64,000 bases of DNA from Pinus tabuliformis (Eukaryota > Streptophyta > Pinopsida > Pinales > Pinaceae). The DNA is taken from the NCBI GenBank assembly GCA_031772625.1, contig CM062816.1, positions 1,674,581,633-1,674,645,632 of the forward strand, given 5' to 3'. The position numbers were made by a program, and so were the translations under genes. Each line of letters opens with the position of its first letter. Within the stretch, counting starts at the first letter, position 1. This document shows, piece by piece, positions 1 to 9,457 of this stretch. The notes below the pieces were generated by a model, which saw nothing but the letters and a program-made list of their open reading frames with translations, searched no databases and was not told the DNA's origin.

Positions 1-775
1 AATGAAGGATATAGGGCCTGCATCTCATCTACCATCTCCCTTGTAGCTTATTCAAGCCCAAAGTGCTTACAATACACTTTAACTTCCTCTATGGCTCCAT
101 TCCTGAGCATAAGATTTTTCCACTACAATTTGCACTGCGGCTCTGGTTGGAACTCTCCTTCTTGCTCCAACTGAAAGATAGACCAATCAATAACATGATA
201 AACATCCTTTACATACTTCTTAAGCAATGAAATATGGAAAAAATCATGGAATTGGATTGTTGGAGGTAGTGCAAGTCGATATGTCATGGGGCCAATCCTC
301 TCAAGGATCTTGAAAGGCCCACAATACTATGGTGCCAAGTTGGCACATGAACCAATCCTCAAAGATATTTTCTTGGGTTTAATGTGCAAATACACATGCT
401 CCTCAACCTCAAAATCCTTGAGCACCCTATGCTGATCTGCATAGATCTTGTGTCTATCATGTGCTACCTTTAGTTTCTTCTTTATAACCTACATTTCCTA
501 CTCCATGTCTGCCAACATGTTTAGTGCAATAAGTACCCTGTTCACGGGATCACTCGAGCTGATGGGAGTGTTACAACTCCATTTGTACAATGCCTCAAAA
601 GGACTCATCCTCAATGACTCCTGATAACCATTGTTGTATGCAAACTCAACCAAGGGAAGATTTTCCTCCCAATTTCTCTACTGGTGCATCACGCACATAC
701 TCAACATATCCTCCAAGATCCTGTTGACCCTCTCTATCTATCCATCTGTCTATGGATTATAAGTTTTGCTAAAGG
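1..775 (-). pseudogene. Element A integrase, C-terminal half with chromodomain-like tail
   Basis: Integrase inserts the element cDNA into the host chromosome. The minus-strand translation starts at the nested B insertion with the peptide LAFSKTYNP, matching the usual LxFSTAYHPQTDG motif just before the catalytic Glu. It continues through a VNRIL segment and the GPY/F-type module ([20 protein letters not shown], about 245-335). It ends in a degenerate chromodomain-like tail near position 1-60. Several in-frame stops are present, for example inside the GPY/F region. The N-terminal half lies at 4254-4800, on the other side of element B. It closely matches the integrase end of A' (59050-59740). 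Confidence 0.8.
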
Positions 776-780
776 CCAAC
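776..780. repeat. Target-site duplication of element B, left copy (ccaac)
   Basis: The five bases ccaac immediately before the LTR of B are repeated exactly at 4249-4253 immediately after its right LTR. Ty3/gypsy integrases usually make 5-bp duplications, so 781-4248 integrated as one unit. Confidence 0.9.
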
Positions 781-1098
781 TGTTAGGCCCCTATACTACT
801 AGTGTAACCCCTTATTGTTATTAGTGCAACCCACTTATTATATTGATGTAACCATGTAGTGCCCATATTGTTACTAATGTGCCCCATAGAAGCCCACTAT
901 TGTTATTATTGTGACCTTAAATTATTTTGTTATGTCGGCTCTGATTATGTTATGACCCCTTAGACTCCTATATATAGAAAGGAGGTCTTTTCATTTGTAT
1001 CATCCAAGAATTGTTCATTTATGTAATGTAAAGGAGGTTGCCCACTCGAAGAGGCTGAATTCTAAGGCGTTGATCTATCTTTTCTATCTTTTCTTGAT
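781..1098 (+). repeat. Element B left LTR, missing its last ~15 bp
   Basis: It starts TGTTAGGCCCC and aligns along its length with the right LTR at 3917-4248, with roughly fourteen differences by eye. Similarity stops at ...TTTTCTTGA, just before the terminal GCTGGTTTCATAACA of the right copy. There it joins inverted protease sequence. Confidence 0.9.
969..977 (+). promoter_or_regulatory. TATA-box-like motif in the element B LTR
   Basis: The motif TATATATAG lies in the last third of the left LTR and recurs at 4106-4114 in the right LTR and in the inverted fragment near 3147-3155. Its position is consistent with an LTR promoter TATA box. Function is inferred. Confidence 0.5.
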
Positions 1099-1197
1099 GT
1101 GATCTTTCACTTCTTGCACCTTTTTCTTCTTGATAGGTCCTTCTATCTTGAGAGTTTTAGGAGTGGTCATTCTTGCCAATAGTTTACAAGATATGTT
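1099..1197 (-). pseudogene. Element B protease, N-terminal stub
   Basis: Below the gag stop the minus strand encodes ARMTTPKTLKIEGPIKKKKV, typical of the start of the aspartic protease of chromoviruses, where the active-site D-S-G motif would follow shortly. The sequence breaks into plus-strand LTR at 1098 before any active site is reached. The enzyme would have cut the Gag-Pol polyprotein. It is a non-functional stub that marks the left breakpoint of the inversion. Confidence 0.65.
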
Positions 1198-2328
1198 CTA
1201 ATTCATTTCTTCTTTCTCTGGGGTCGGGTCTTGGCATATATCCTCTTCTTTTGATGTTTCTTGATCATTTTCTTCCTCCTCTTCATACTCTGTGTAAAAT
1301 AATTTCTTCTCAACACACTTATGACCTTTAGTGCATTTGCTATCACAATTGTAACAAAGCCCTTTTTCTCTTTTTTCCTCCAATTGTTGTGGTGTCAACC
1401 TTATAGGTTGTGGAAGACTAGGGGCAACAACACTTCCATCTTTATAGTTGTGAGTGGTATGCTTCCTAGTTGCCATAATTTTGCTTTCCATTTTTCTTGC
1501 TAACCTGAATGCCTTCTCTAATGAATCAGGTTCCCAAAGGCGAACATCATGTTGGATATTATCCTTTAAAGACCCTATGAACACATCAATCCTATGCTCC
1601 TCTGGAATATCTTTTACCCTTATGTTCAATTTTTTGAACTCCTCAATGTGCTCCATTATTGAACCCTTTTGTTTGAGACTTATCAGTTGGCTAAAAAAAG
1701 TGTTTCTTTTTGTATCCTCATAATGTGCTATCAATTCTTCTGTAAAAATTGCCCAAGTGACAAATGGTTTACGAGACCAAAGCCATTGATACCATACAAA
1801 CTGATTTGGTTCCAAATATAAAGTTGCCTTACGTACCTTTTTTGTGTTTTGCACATTATTGAGATCGAAGAATTGCTCCATCTGTAATATCCATGTGGCA
1901 GGATCCTTGCCATCAAACTTCCTCATATCGATTTTTGGAATATGGTGAGTCCTCGATCCAACATTAGCATCTATGGAATCATGATTAACATTTCTGTTGT
2001 TCTCATCATGAGTTTCCTTTAGTACCCTTTCACCCATAGGGACCATTTCTTGTAGCAACTTATTCATATTTATCTTCAATTCGTCCATGTCTATCTTCAA
2101 ATCTATCTTCAAATCATCCATCTTAGCTTCCATGTCAATCATCTTAGCTTCTACATCTTTCTTTAAACCATCCATCTTAGATTCTGTTCCTTTTTGTCCA
2201 AGGGACAGTTGTTGCACTTGGTCTTGTAATTTTGATATATCATGTTGCATTTCTTCCTCTTCTTCGTGAATCATGCTAGAGATTTTAGGTTCCTTACTAG
2301 GTGTTTGCATTTTCTTTCCTCGGGGCAT
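1198..2328 (-). CDS. gag: Element B Gag (intact, 376 aa)
   Basis: Gag packages element RNA into virus-like particles. The frame is open from ATG (PRGKKMQTPSKEP...) to stop. Residues about 20-100 are rich in Glu, Lys, Met and Leu with heptad-like spacing (repeated KMDDLKIDLKIDMDELKI type segments), so a coiled coil is likely. Residues about 130-300 form the retrotransposon gag core, with FDGKDPATWILQMEQFF and later EEFKKLNIRVKDIPEEHRID. A CCHC-type knuckle follows: CYNCDSKCTKGHKC near residues 325-340. The C-terminus is acidic (YEEEEENDQE). It is the only fully intact retroelement protein in the window, yet it sits in an element that lost its polymerase. It lies antisense to the flanking LTRs of B because of the inversion. 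Confidence 0.9.
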   Translation of the reverse strand: MPRGKKMQTPSKEPKISSMIHEEEEEMQHDISKLQDQVQQLSLGQKGTESKMDGLKKDVEAKMIDMEAKMDDLKIDLKIDMDELKINMNKLLQEMVPMGERVLKETHDENNRNVNHDSIDANVGSRTHHIPKIDMRKFDGKDPATWILQMEQFFDLNNVQNTKKVRKATLYLEPNQFVWYQWLWSRKPFVTWAIFTEELIAHYEDTKRNTFFSQLISLKQKGSIMEHIEEFKKLNIRVKDIPEEHRIDVFIGSLKDNIQHDVRLWEPDSLEKAFRLARKMESKIMATRKHTTHNYKDGSVVAPSLPQPIRLTPQQLEEKREKGLCYNCDSKCTKGHKCVEKKLFYTEYEEEEENDQETSKEEDICQDPTPEKEEMN

Positions 2329-2993
2329 CAGTTGCTGATAATAATGCTCTAATATGCCCTTTGAATTCCTTCAAAATAAATTTTCAAACCAAGCTTAAGC
2401 AAAAATTTAAGAAAATCTACACACCTTTTTTCACTTTGTAGGAGCTCGATATTGCCTCTGATGTATCTCTGTACTTTCCAATCATCTAGTTCTGAGTTTA
2501 TGAGCTATAGTAGCCCTCTGTGTTCTCTTTCCAACGCCACAAGTTTGACCCAAATTGGATTCTCCAAGGAAGCGTTATGTGAAATCTCCCACAGTGACTT
2601 GCTTATAGACTAGTTCAGTAGAGGGAACTTGTACGACGTCCCACGAGTCACTATTTCGACCTTTGGATCTGAGACATGTACACAAGAAACTATAGTCTAT
2701 CCTCCTTCTATAACTTCTTACAAAATTTCAATCCGATCCCCAGAGAGAAAGTTATGACGATTTTCCCCAGGTCACCTGTTTTGAATGTAATTCAGGAGTC
2801 TACAAAAAGACCAAATTCCTTAGATCATATCTCCGCACATATCGTGAAAAAAGCTCTGAAATTCGGACATGAGGTTTAGCACGATTTCTTCTCAAATGGG
2901 TTTTTTTTGCAACTTCTGAAACATCACAGAAAAAAAGTTATAGCGAAAATTCCACGATAACCTGTTTGGAGCAACGAAACCCTAGAATCCAAA
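2329..2993 (-). other. Element B untranslated leader
   Basis: This is the stretch between the primer site (2994-3005) and the gag ATG on the minus strand. I see no convincing reading frame in it. Its position matches the 5' leader that normally carries packaging signals; no specific signal could be recognised. Confidence 0.6.
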
Positions 2994-3005
2994 GCTTTGA
3001 TACCA
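2994..3005 (-). other. Element B primer-binding site (tRNA-iMet type)
   Basis: On the minus strand TGGTATCAAAGC lies two bases after the end of the inverted LTR fragment. Plant initiator tRNA-Met primer sites read TGGTATCAGAGC, so there is one mismatch. It fixes the orientation of the inverted segment. Confidence 0.8.
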
Positions 3006-3007
3006 AA

Positions 3008-3181
3008 TGTTATGAAACCAGCTCAAGAAAAGATAGAAAGGATAGATCAACGCCTTAGAATTCAGCCTCTTCGAGGGGGAAACCTCCTTTACATTACATA
3101 AATGAACAATTCTTGGATGATACAAATGAAAAGACCTCCTTTCTATATATAGGAGTCTGAGGGGTCATAACATAATCAGAG
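3008..3181 (-). repeat. Element B inverted partial LTR (3' half)
   Basis: The reverse complement matches the last ~173 bp of the right LTR, including the TATATATAG motif and the terminal GGTTTCATAACA. It stops at CTCTGATTATG and then joins plus-strand integrase sequence. With 781-1098 it gives two overlapping LTR pieces in opposite orientations, so a simple clean inversion cannot explain the whole structure. Confidence 0.85.
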
Positions 3182-3888
3182 GAAAAAATGGATCATGATA
3201 GCCTTAATTACTTTTTACAACAAAGATTATAACAAAAATGACCCAATTTATGGCACTTTATGGGTATGAACCACCATTTATCACATTATATTTAAGAGAA
3301 AATTCTAAGGTTCAGGCAGTGGAACATCACATCGAACATCAACAACAAGTCCTCCAACTCTTAAAGGATAACCTTATGTTAGCACAGAATAGAATGAAAC
3401 AACAGGTAGATCAACATCATAGTGAAAAAAATTTTGATGTAGGCGATTGGGTATTTTTACTGCTACATCTAAAGCAAGCTATTTATGAGAAGGAAATGTT
3501 GGGAATACTACATGAACTTAAAACATGGCGACCTTACCGAATGGGAAGACTATTCAAGGATGACGATGTGGAAGCATTGTTGTCCGCCATTTCTATTATC
3601 CAACTAGATTGGATAAACAAAGCAAGGGATGAATGGAAGAAGGACAAAGAATTATGGCCACTTATTCAAAAGTTTCAAAAGATCCCAATTCAAACAATAT
3701 TGCCAGATATTGAAAAGGAAGGAAAAATCATATTGGAACCTGGAGCAGTCACAGAAACAAGAACCCGACAGCTACGAAATCGATCAATTTCAGAGTATCT
3801 CATCAAGTGGATGAACTTACACGCTGAAGATTCCACATGGGAGGACAAGAATTTTATACAGAAGCATCAAGAACTACTCAAGCATTGA
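3182..3888 (+). pseudogene. Element B integrase C-terminal region with chromodomain
   Basis: This is the end of a gypsy integrase polyprotein. From 3238 the frame is open for 216 codons and ends naturally. It begins MTQFMALYGYEPP, the conserved segment downstream of the IN catalytic core, then shows a long helix (EHHIEHQQQVLQLLKDNL) and a VGDWV motif. The usual GPY/F module is not found. Residues about 85-100 read QAIYEKEMLGILHELKTW, which resembles RNase H sequence (normally YDKELLAIxxALxxW) rather than IN, so an internal rearrangement is likely. The end (EYLIKWMNLHAEDSTWED) matches a chromodomain that targets chromatin. The IN catalytic core is absent. Confidence 0.75.
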
Positions 3889-3902
3889 GGACAACGCTTT
3901 TT

Positions 3903-3914
3903 GAAGGAGAGGGG
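3903..3914 (+). other. Element B polypurine tract
   Basis: The purine run GAAGGAGAGGGG ends two bases before the right LTR (TGTTAGG). This is the expected position and composition for the plus-strand primer of reverse transcription, and it confirms the plus orientation of the right part of B. Confidence 0.8.
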
Positions 3915-3916
3915 CA

Positions 3917-4248
3917 TGTTAGGCCCCTATACTACTAGTGTAACCCCTTATTATTATTAGTGCAACCCACTTATTATATTGGTGTACCCATGTAGTGCCC
4001 ATATTGTTACTAATGTGCCCCATAGAAGCCCACTATTGTTATTATTGTGCCCTTACATTATTATTGTTATGTCGGCTCTGATTATGTTATGACCCTTAGA
4101 CTTCTATATATAGAAAGGAGGTTTTTTCATTTGTATCATCCAAGAATTGTTCATTTATGTAATGTAAAGGAGGTTTCCCCCTCGAAGAGGCTGAATTCTA
4201 AGGTGTTGATCTATCTTTTCTATATTTTCTTGAGCTGGTTTCATAACA
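3917..4248 (+). repeat. Element B right LTR (332 bp, complete)
   Basis: It starts TGTTAGG and ends CATAACA, forming a perfect 5-bp terminal inverted repeat (TGTTA/TAACA). It is preceded by a polypurine tract and followed by the ccaac target duplication. A TATA-like motif lies at 4106-4114. Confidence 0.92.
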
Positions 4249-4253
4249 CCAAC
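4249..4253. repeat. Target-site duplication of element B, right copy (ccaac)
   Basis: It is identical to 776-780. The integrase coding sequence of element A resumes directly beyond it. Confidence 0.9.
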
Positions 4254-5723
4254 TATATGCCCAATCCTTCAAATAGCTCCTTCCAAAACTTGGAAGTGAA
4301 CTTTGCATCCTTTGCTGACAGAGTCATCTTTGGAACACCATGCAATCTCACTGTCTCTTTGATGAACACCTTTGCTACCATGGATGCATATGTATTCTTT
4401 ACTAGAACGAAGTGAGCTACCTTGCTCAATCTGTCAACCTTGGCCATAATAGAGTCATGCTTCTTTATTTTCCTTAGAAGACCTGTACTAAAATCCATGG
4501 AAACGACCTCTGATTTCCATTCCAAAATCACTATAGGTTGTTGTAAACCACCTAGATGCTTACATTCCACTTTTACCTATTGACAATCTAAACATCTAGT
4601 CATGAACTTTGCCACTTCCTTCTTCAAATTCAACCAATAGTATCACTCCTTCACTATCGTTAACATCTTTTGATATCATAAATGAGCCGAGTATGGCTTG
4701 GCCTAATATTCCCTTAAGATAAGCTTCTTGAGCTCACTGCACCTATACATGTACCTGTGCTCTATTGTAACCTTTGAATAATCTCCATGTATTTTTCATC
4801 CTATTGTCCTGCCTACAAGATGCTATCTTGGAACTTTGTACCATAAGAACTCATAGTTTCCAGATGATTTACTTGTACCGTCATGGTAATAGCATCCGCA
4901 ACCCGTTTCTCCTTCCCTTTGATGTATCTAATCTCTAAGGCAAACTCACTAAGAGTAGCCAACCATCTATCTTTCCTCGCATTCAGATTCAACTAATCAA
5001 ACAAATATCTCAATCCACGTTGATTTCTCATCAATGTAAACCTCTTGCAAAGAAGATAGTGCCTCCACATCTTCAATGCATGTATAGTTGATGCTAGCTC
5101 AATATCGTGCATTCGATATTTTTTCTCATGCTCATTCAATTTTTGACTCATCGAACACTACCTACCCTTCTTGCATGAGAACTCCCCCAACTCTTGTCTT
5201 GCAAGCATATGTACACACTAAAAACTCCTTGTCTGTATCCACAATATTTAGCATTAGTGCACGTGTCAACTACTGCTTAAGATTCTCAAAACTATCTTCA
5301 CATTCTTCTGTCCATTCAAACTTCGGACCTTTCCACTGCAATAATGTGATAAAATATGAAATGCACGAGAAGTTCCTGATTAACCTCCTATAGTAGCCTG
5401 CCAATCCCATAAATAACCTCACCTCATCCACATTCTAAGGATCTTCCCGCTCCATGATAGCCCTTATCCTTTTTGGATCCATTGCTGCAGCATCCTTGAA
5501 GACAACATGCCCCAAGTAATGTACCTTCATCTAAAAGAAGCTGCACTTTGTAAGTTTAGAATATAGTTGATGCTCTCATAGCAACCTCAATCCTTCTGCT
5601 AAAATCTTGGCATGTTCTTCCCCATTCTTAGAATATACCATTATGTCATCAATGAATACAATAAAAACCTTGTCTAGATAACAACACAACACATGATTCA
5701 TCAAGCACACAAATGTAATTGGA
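4254..5723 (-). pseudogene. Element A RT C-terminal part, RNase H and integrase N-terminal half
   Basis: Read leftwards from 5723, the translation starts in RT with TFVCLMNHVL, then the catalytic FIDDIMVYSK (FIDD intact), the VHYLGHVV thumb region and AGYYRRLIRNFS. RNase H follows (about 5350-4900), with KFEWTEECEDSFENLK and WRHYLLCKRF. Next comes the IN zinc-binding region, ending RCLDCQ near 4580-4600, and the IN core (4253-4570, open) with SMDF carrying the first catalytic Asp. The second catalytic position reads SAKDAKF where SDRDxxF is usual, so that Asp is lost. Stops interrupt all parts except the last 105 codons. The C-terminal half of IN lies at 1-775 beyond element B. Confidence 0.85.
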
Positions 5724-5728
5724 GCACT
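5724..5728. repeat. Target-site duplication of element C, left copy (gcact)
   Basis: gcact lies immediately before the left LTR of C and is repeated exactly at 12127-12131. RT coding sequence of element A is continuous across the two flanks. Confidence 0.9.
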
Positions 5729-7197
5729 TGATTTGAAATCACTCGTGAGTGACCTCAGTTAATTAATTATTGAATGAAGGTATTACAGACTCATGTGCTG
5801 GTGTGTGTCTGTTATTTTAGGCAATGGATCGATTAGATTGCAAAATACACAGACACTAAAAATGGAAAACAGTAAGGAAAACACAATAAGCAAAAGCAAG
5901 AACACAACATTTAATAAGGAGTTCATCGTATTCTCCAGGGCTACATCTCTAGTCTAGATTTCAGTGGTGGCCTTCTTTTATTGTGTCTTTAAAGCAGAGA
6001 ATTATAATGAGGAGGTCAATTTGAGTCTCTTGAAACAGATGATGTTTGGTAGGGTGGTTCTTGGAATTCCCCAAGCCACTAGAGTGCACAGACTCTTTTC
6101 CTTACCAAATCTTGACCTCTCTAGTCTTTAATGCGAGGAGTCGAATTTGGCACTCAACTCCCCACAGATCCTCTTAGGGATTTATTGAACCTCTCAATCT
6201 TTCTATCTACTTGATGTTGCCTAAGGTTAGCTCGGCTCTCTGTTTTCTACTTCTTGCTTTATTGTCTTTTCTTTGCTCTCTCCCTCTGTATCTTCGTTCT
6301 CTTCACTTTTTTTTTGTTCTGTTCTCCGTCTGTTCATGGCTTAAATCCAATTTGTCTTTGACTGTTCGCTTCCTCTTCCACCCCTTCATATCATCTGCTG
6401 CTGTTCACTTGGAGTTCCCTGTCTCTGTATCATCGCCAACGTCTCACAGGGAGGTGGCCACTTGTCCTCTCATGAACTACGCTAGCTCTTCCTAAATGGT
6501 TCGGTTTTTCAGTTACACTATGGAATGACTCATCTATCAACTCAGCAGTCAAATCGGACATCCAACTTTCCTATGACATGACTTAATTCCCCTGTCAAAT
6601 CTAGTTTCTCCATCGGGCACAATCTCTGCCACCAGATCTGGAGCCCCTAGATCCTATGGTGTTCGTTCATTTCGCGCGGTTGACTTGCTCGACCATTAGC
6701 GTAGGATGAGAGGTGGTTTTCCCTCTCATCCACCGAACATGCATCGTGTGCTAAATGGAATCGCTCATCTTTTGCCAAATCCGCTTACCGCCTGAGGATG
6801 CCTCTGATATATCGCCAGTTTTGGAGTGCGGGATCCACCTTTCACCTTAGTGCTTTCCCCATGGTTTCTTAGCTTCCCATACGACTGAGCATTTTAGGTA
6901 TTTTCCTTCTCAAGGGGTTTTTCCCAGCAATGCGCGATTAGTGGTAAGTGCTATTTGTGCATCAGAAATGGCCTCCGTTTCCCAATCTCGGCTTCCCAGT
7001 CGCCAATTTTGCCTCTTGTGCGGTCTCCATGGGCCTCGGTCAGCACGCTTTGACCGAGGTCCTCATCGTTCCTTGCTGGCTATAAACTACCACTGTCAAA
7101 AGTTCTTCTTGATCGCCCTTTGCATAAATTTTGAAGTCTGTCTTATTTCGATATAGTCATGGAACTTTGATAATCTTCACAGATCCAATTTGGATCA
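5729..7197 (-). repeat. Element C 3' LTR (left copy)
   Basis: It starts TGATTTGAAATCACTCG and ends GGATCA. It aligns throughout with 10670-12126 (1469 versus 1457 bp). Short open frames inside it (for example 6211-6495) recur, shifted or broken, in the other copy and are not genes. Confidence 0.92.
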
Positions 7198-7212
7198 CGA
7201 CCTTCCCACTAA
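7198..7212 (-). other. Element C polypurine tract
   Basis: On the minus strand AGTGGGAAGGTCG lies directly upstream of the LTR start TGATCC. It is purine-rich and in the expected place, though broken by pyrimidines. Confidence 0.5.
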
Positions 7213-7242
7213 AAAAGCTTTTGAACCACCAAAAGTTCATTT

Positions 7243-8600
7243 TCAAGCATCGACTAAGTGAGGGTACAATTGTCTCACTTGTCCAATCTCTATCCACTTT
7301 TCACTGCTTGGCTTTGAACCCTTGAACCCAACTCTAAGGTACTCAACATCTCCCCTACGTGTCGTCCTCACCTTCCTGTCCAGCACTGTGTCTTCCTGCA
7401 ATTCATTAAGATATTCAGGTAACAAGTCATCAATAGAAGGAAATTGACTCTGCTCTTCGGGATCCTCAATTAGTGAAGGTTCAAATAGTCTCAAGCAATC
7501 TTCATTTACGATTTCGTAGATGTGCATGTAAACTAGTAGATCAAGGCAAAAAGCATTCTCGCCAATTTTCTCAAGCATCTTGAAGGGTCCATACCTGATA
7601 GGCTTTAGCTTTTTACCTTCACCTTGCATCTTCTCCATATTGATGTACAGCCAGACTTGGTCACCAACTTGGAAACTATGCTCCATCTAATGCTTTTTAT
7701 GCCTTGCCTTGTATTTGGCTTGGATCTTTTCCAGCTGTTCCTGTATTGCCTGGTGGATCTCTTGGATTTGTTCAATGTACCTAGTTGCCCTGTCCACATC
7801 ACTGTGTCCCTCAACTATGGTGTCTTTACCAAAGAAAAAATCCAAAGGATACCTTGGTGTGAAACCAAAACAAGTCTTGAAAGGAGATCTCTGTGTAGAA
7901 GAATGTTTTGATCTATTGTAAGCATGCTGCACATAAGATAAGTGTTCATCCCAAAGTTTAGGATGTTTGTTGCAATATCCCCTGAGCAACTGGATCACTA
8001 TCCTGTTGACTACTTCGGTTTTGCCATCATTTTATGGATGAAAAGTTGTGTTTTTCTTCAGTTTGGTGTCCATTAGTTCCCACAGACTTGACTAAAGCTT
8101 CCCGACAAATCGGGTGTCTCAATCAAATACAGTGGAAGTGGGTATTCCAAAGTGAACCCATACATGTTCAAAGAATAGTTTTGCAGTTTGTTCAGCTGTA
8201 ATCTATTTATTACAAGGTATCAAGATACACATTTTGCTGAGCCTATCCACAACAACATATAGATAATCATAACCTTTCCTAGATTTAGGCAGTCCTCCAA
8301 CAAAATCCATGGAAACACTTTCCCAAGGGTGAGAAGTAATTGGTAATGGAGTGTACAAGCTTAGTTTTCTATTGTTGGCTTGCTTTTGGCACACATAGTA
8401 CACCCTCTTACATATATAGAAACGGTATCATTCATTTTTGTACAATAAAAAAATCTTTGCAACTGTGCAATGGTTTTACTTACCCCAAAGTGACCTTATA
8501 TTAGAGAAGTGTGTGCTTCTTGAATTATCTTTACTCTTTCAGTTTTTGGAATGCATAACTTCCCACAATGGTGTAAGAGTCGGTCCTTTACATGATAGTC
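7243..8600 (-). pseudogene. Element C integrase with chromodomain-like tail
   Basis: Leftward order: a degenerate zinc-binding region (about 8600-8400) with GHFGVSKTIAQL and CTMCAK; the core with WESVSMDFVGGLPKSRKGYD (first catalytic Asp, 8203-8403); STVFD followed by a stop at the second Asp; and NDGKTEVVNR carrying the catalytic Glu. After this come the open stretches 7687-7998 (LLRGYCNKHPKLWDEHLSYV) and 7243-7686 (VGDQVWLYINMEKMQGEGKK, then YGPFKMLEKIGENAFCLDL, a GPY/F module). The end, VRTTRRGDVEYLRVGFKGS, is chromodomain-like. The stops at 7687, near 8110 and at 8203 make it a pseudogene, but long stretches remain readable. Confidence 0.85.
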
Positions 8601-8815
8601 CAATTATTCTACTATTTTTCCTTGACTTAAAGTTGCATATACATATTTTAAGTCTATATCTTGAGCATATTCTTCAATGTAACTCTCATGTAATACAGAA
8701 TTATGCTGAAGTATAGTAGATGTATTTATAATGGGTCTAAATAACATGTCTACAACTTTATTATGATGCCCTTTTTATATCTGATGACTAAATGAAACTA
8801 TTGTAGAAAACCCAT

Positions 8816-9450
8816 TCATCTATAGTGTCTTGATTGCTTCAACTTAGTTTGGGAGTGTAGATATTGAAGTGGTTGATGATCAGTATGTATTACTGTCTCT
8901 TTGCCCATTAAGTAATGTTTCCACTTTTTCACACTCTGTACCAATGCATACAATTCTTTATCATATGTAGGATAGTTAACTAATGTAGAATTAAATGTCT
9001 CATAATGATAACATATTAGTTTACCGTGTTGTATCAACACTACTCCCATGGCATAGTCATTGGCATCCGTTTGGATCTCAAATGGTATTAGAAGATCAGG
9101 CAGTGCTAGTACAGGTGTTGTGTTAATCTTTTCTTTCAAGATGTCGAAGGTTTTCTGCTATTTTCCTCCCCACTGAAACACCTTGTTCAATCTTGTTAAA
9201 GCATGTAAGGGAGCTACAATTAAGGAAAAGTGAGAAATGAACTTTCTCCAATATTGTGCTACTCCTAAGAAGCTCCTAAATTTTGTAGCAGATTTGGATT
9301 TAGACCAATTTACAATGACTGCCACCTTAGAGGGATCTATCTTTAATTCACCACCCCCTACTATATGACCCAAATAATTCAGAGATGTTTTGCCAAATTC
9401 ACATTTTGAGAGTTTAACATAAATTTTTTCTCTTTTCAAAACATCTAGTA
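8816..9450 (-). pseudogene. Element C RT thumb and RNase H (RT catalytic core deleted)
   Basis: From 9439 leftwards the translation reads KREKIYVKLSKCEFGKTSLN, YLGHIVGGGELKIDPSKV and FLGVAQYWRKFISHFS, the C-terminal connection part of gypsy RT. Then RNase H (9139-8816) follows with LPFEIQTDANDYAMGVVL-type sequence (first Asp of the RNase H site), YDKELYALVQSVKKWKHYL and HTDHQPLQYL. The usual fingers and palm, including the YxDD motif, are absent. Immediately upstream is the end of gag at 9458. This is a deletion junction, not decay by point mutation. RNase H would have removed RNA from the RNA-DNA hybrid. Confidence 0.85.
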
Positions 9451-9457
9451 GAGGGTA

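Larger units (their letters stand above)
781..4248 (+). mobile_element. Element B: small rearranged chromovirus-like LTR retrotransposon with an inverted internal segment
   Basis: It is bounded by LTR sequences in the same orientation (781-1098 and 3917-4248, ends TGTTA...TAACA) and a perfect 5-bp target duplication. The right part is colinear on the plus strand: IN end, chromodomain, PPT, 3' LTR. The left internal part (1099-3181) is inverted. It holds, on the minus strand, a partial LTR, primer site, leader, complete gag and the start of PR. RT, RNase H and most of IN are missing. One integration unit containing an inversion plus deletion is best explained by rearrangement during reverse transcription or by later recombination. 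The host sequence is the integrase of element A. Confidence 0.85.

Noticed and set aside
2994..3005. tRNA-like words (TGGTATCAAAGC) at several places, which might suggest tRNA genes.
   Set aside because: They are primer-binding sites next to LTR ends. No cloverleaf could be built around them.
6211..6495. Signal-peptide-like hydrophobic open frame, with a partner at 11159-11473.
   Set aside because: It lies in the two LTRs of element C. The frame differs in length and is broken differently in the copies, and it runs in the opposite direction to the element.
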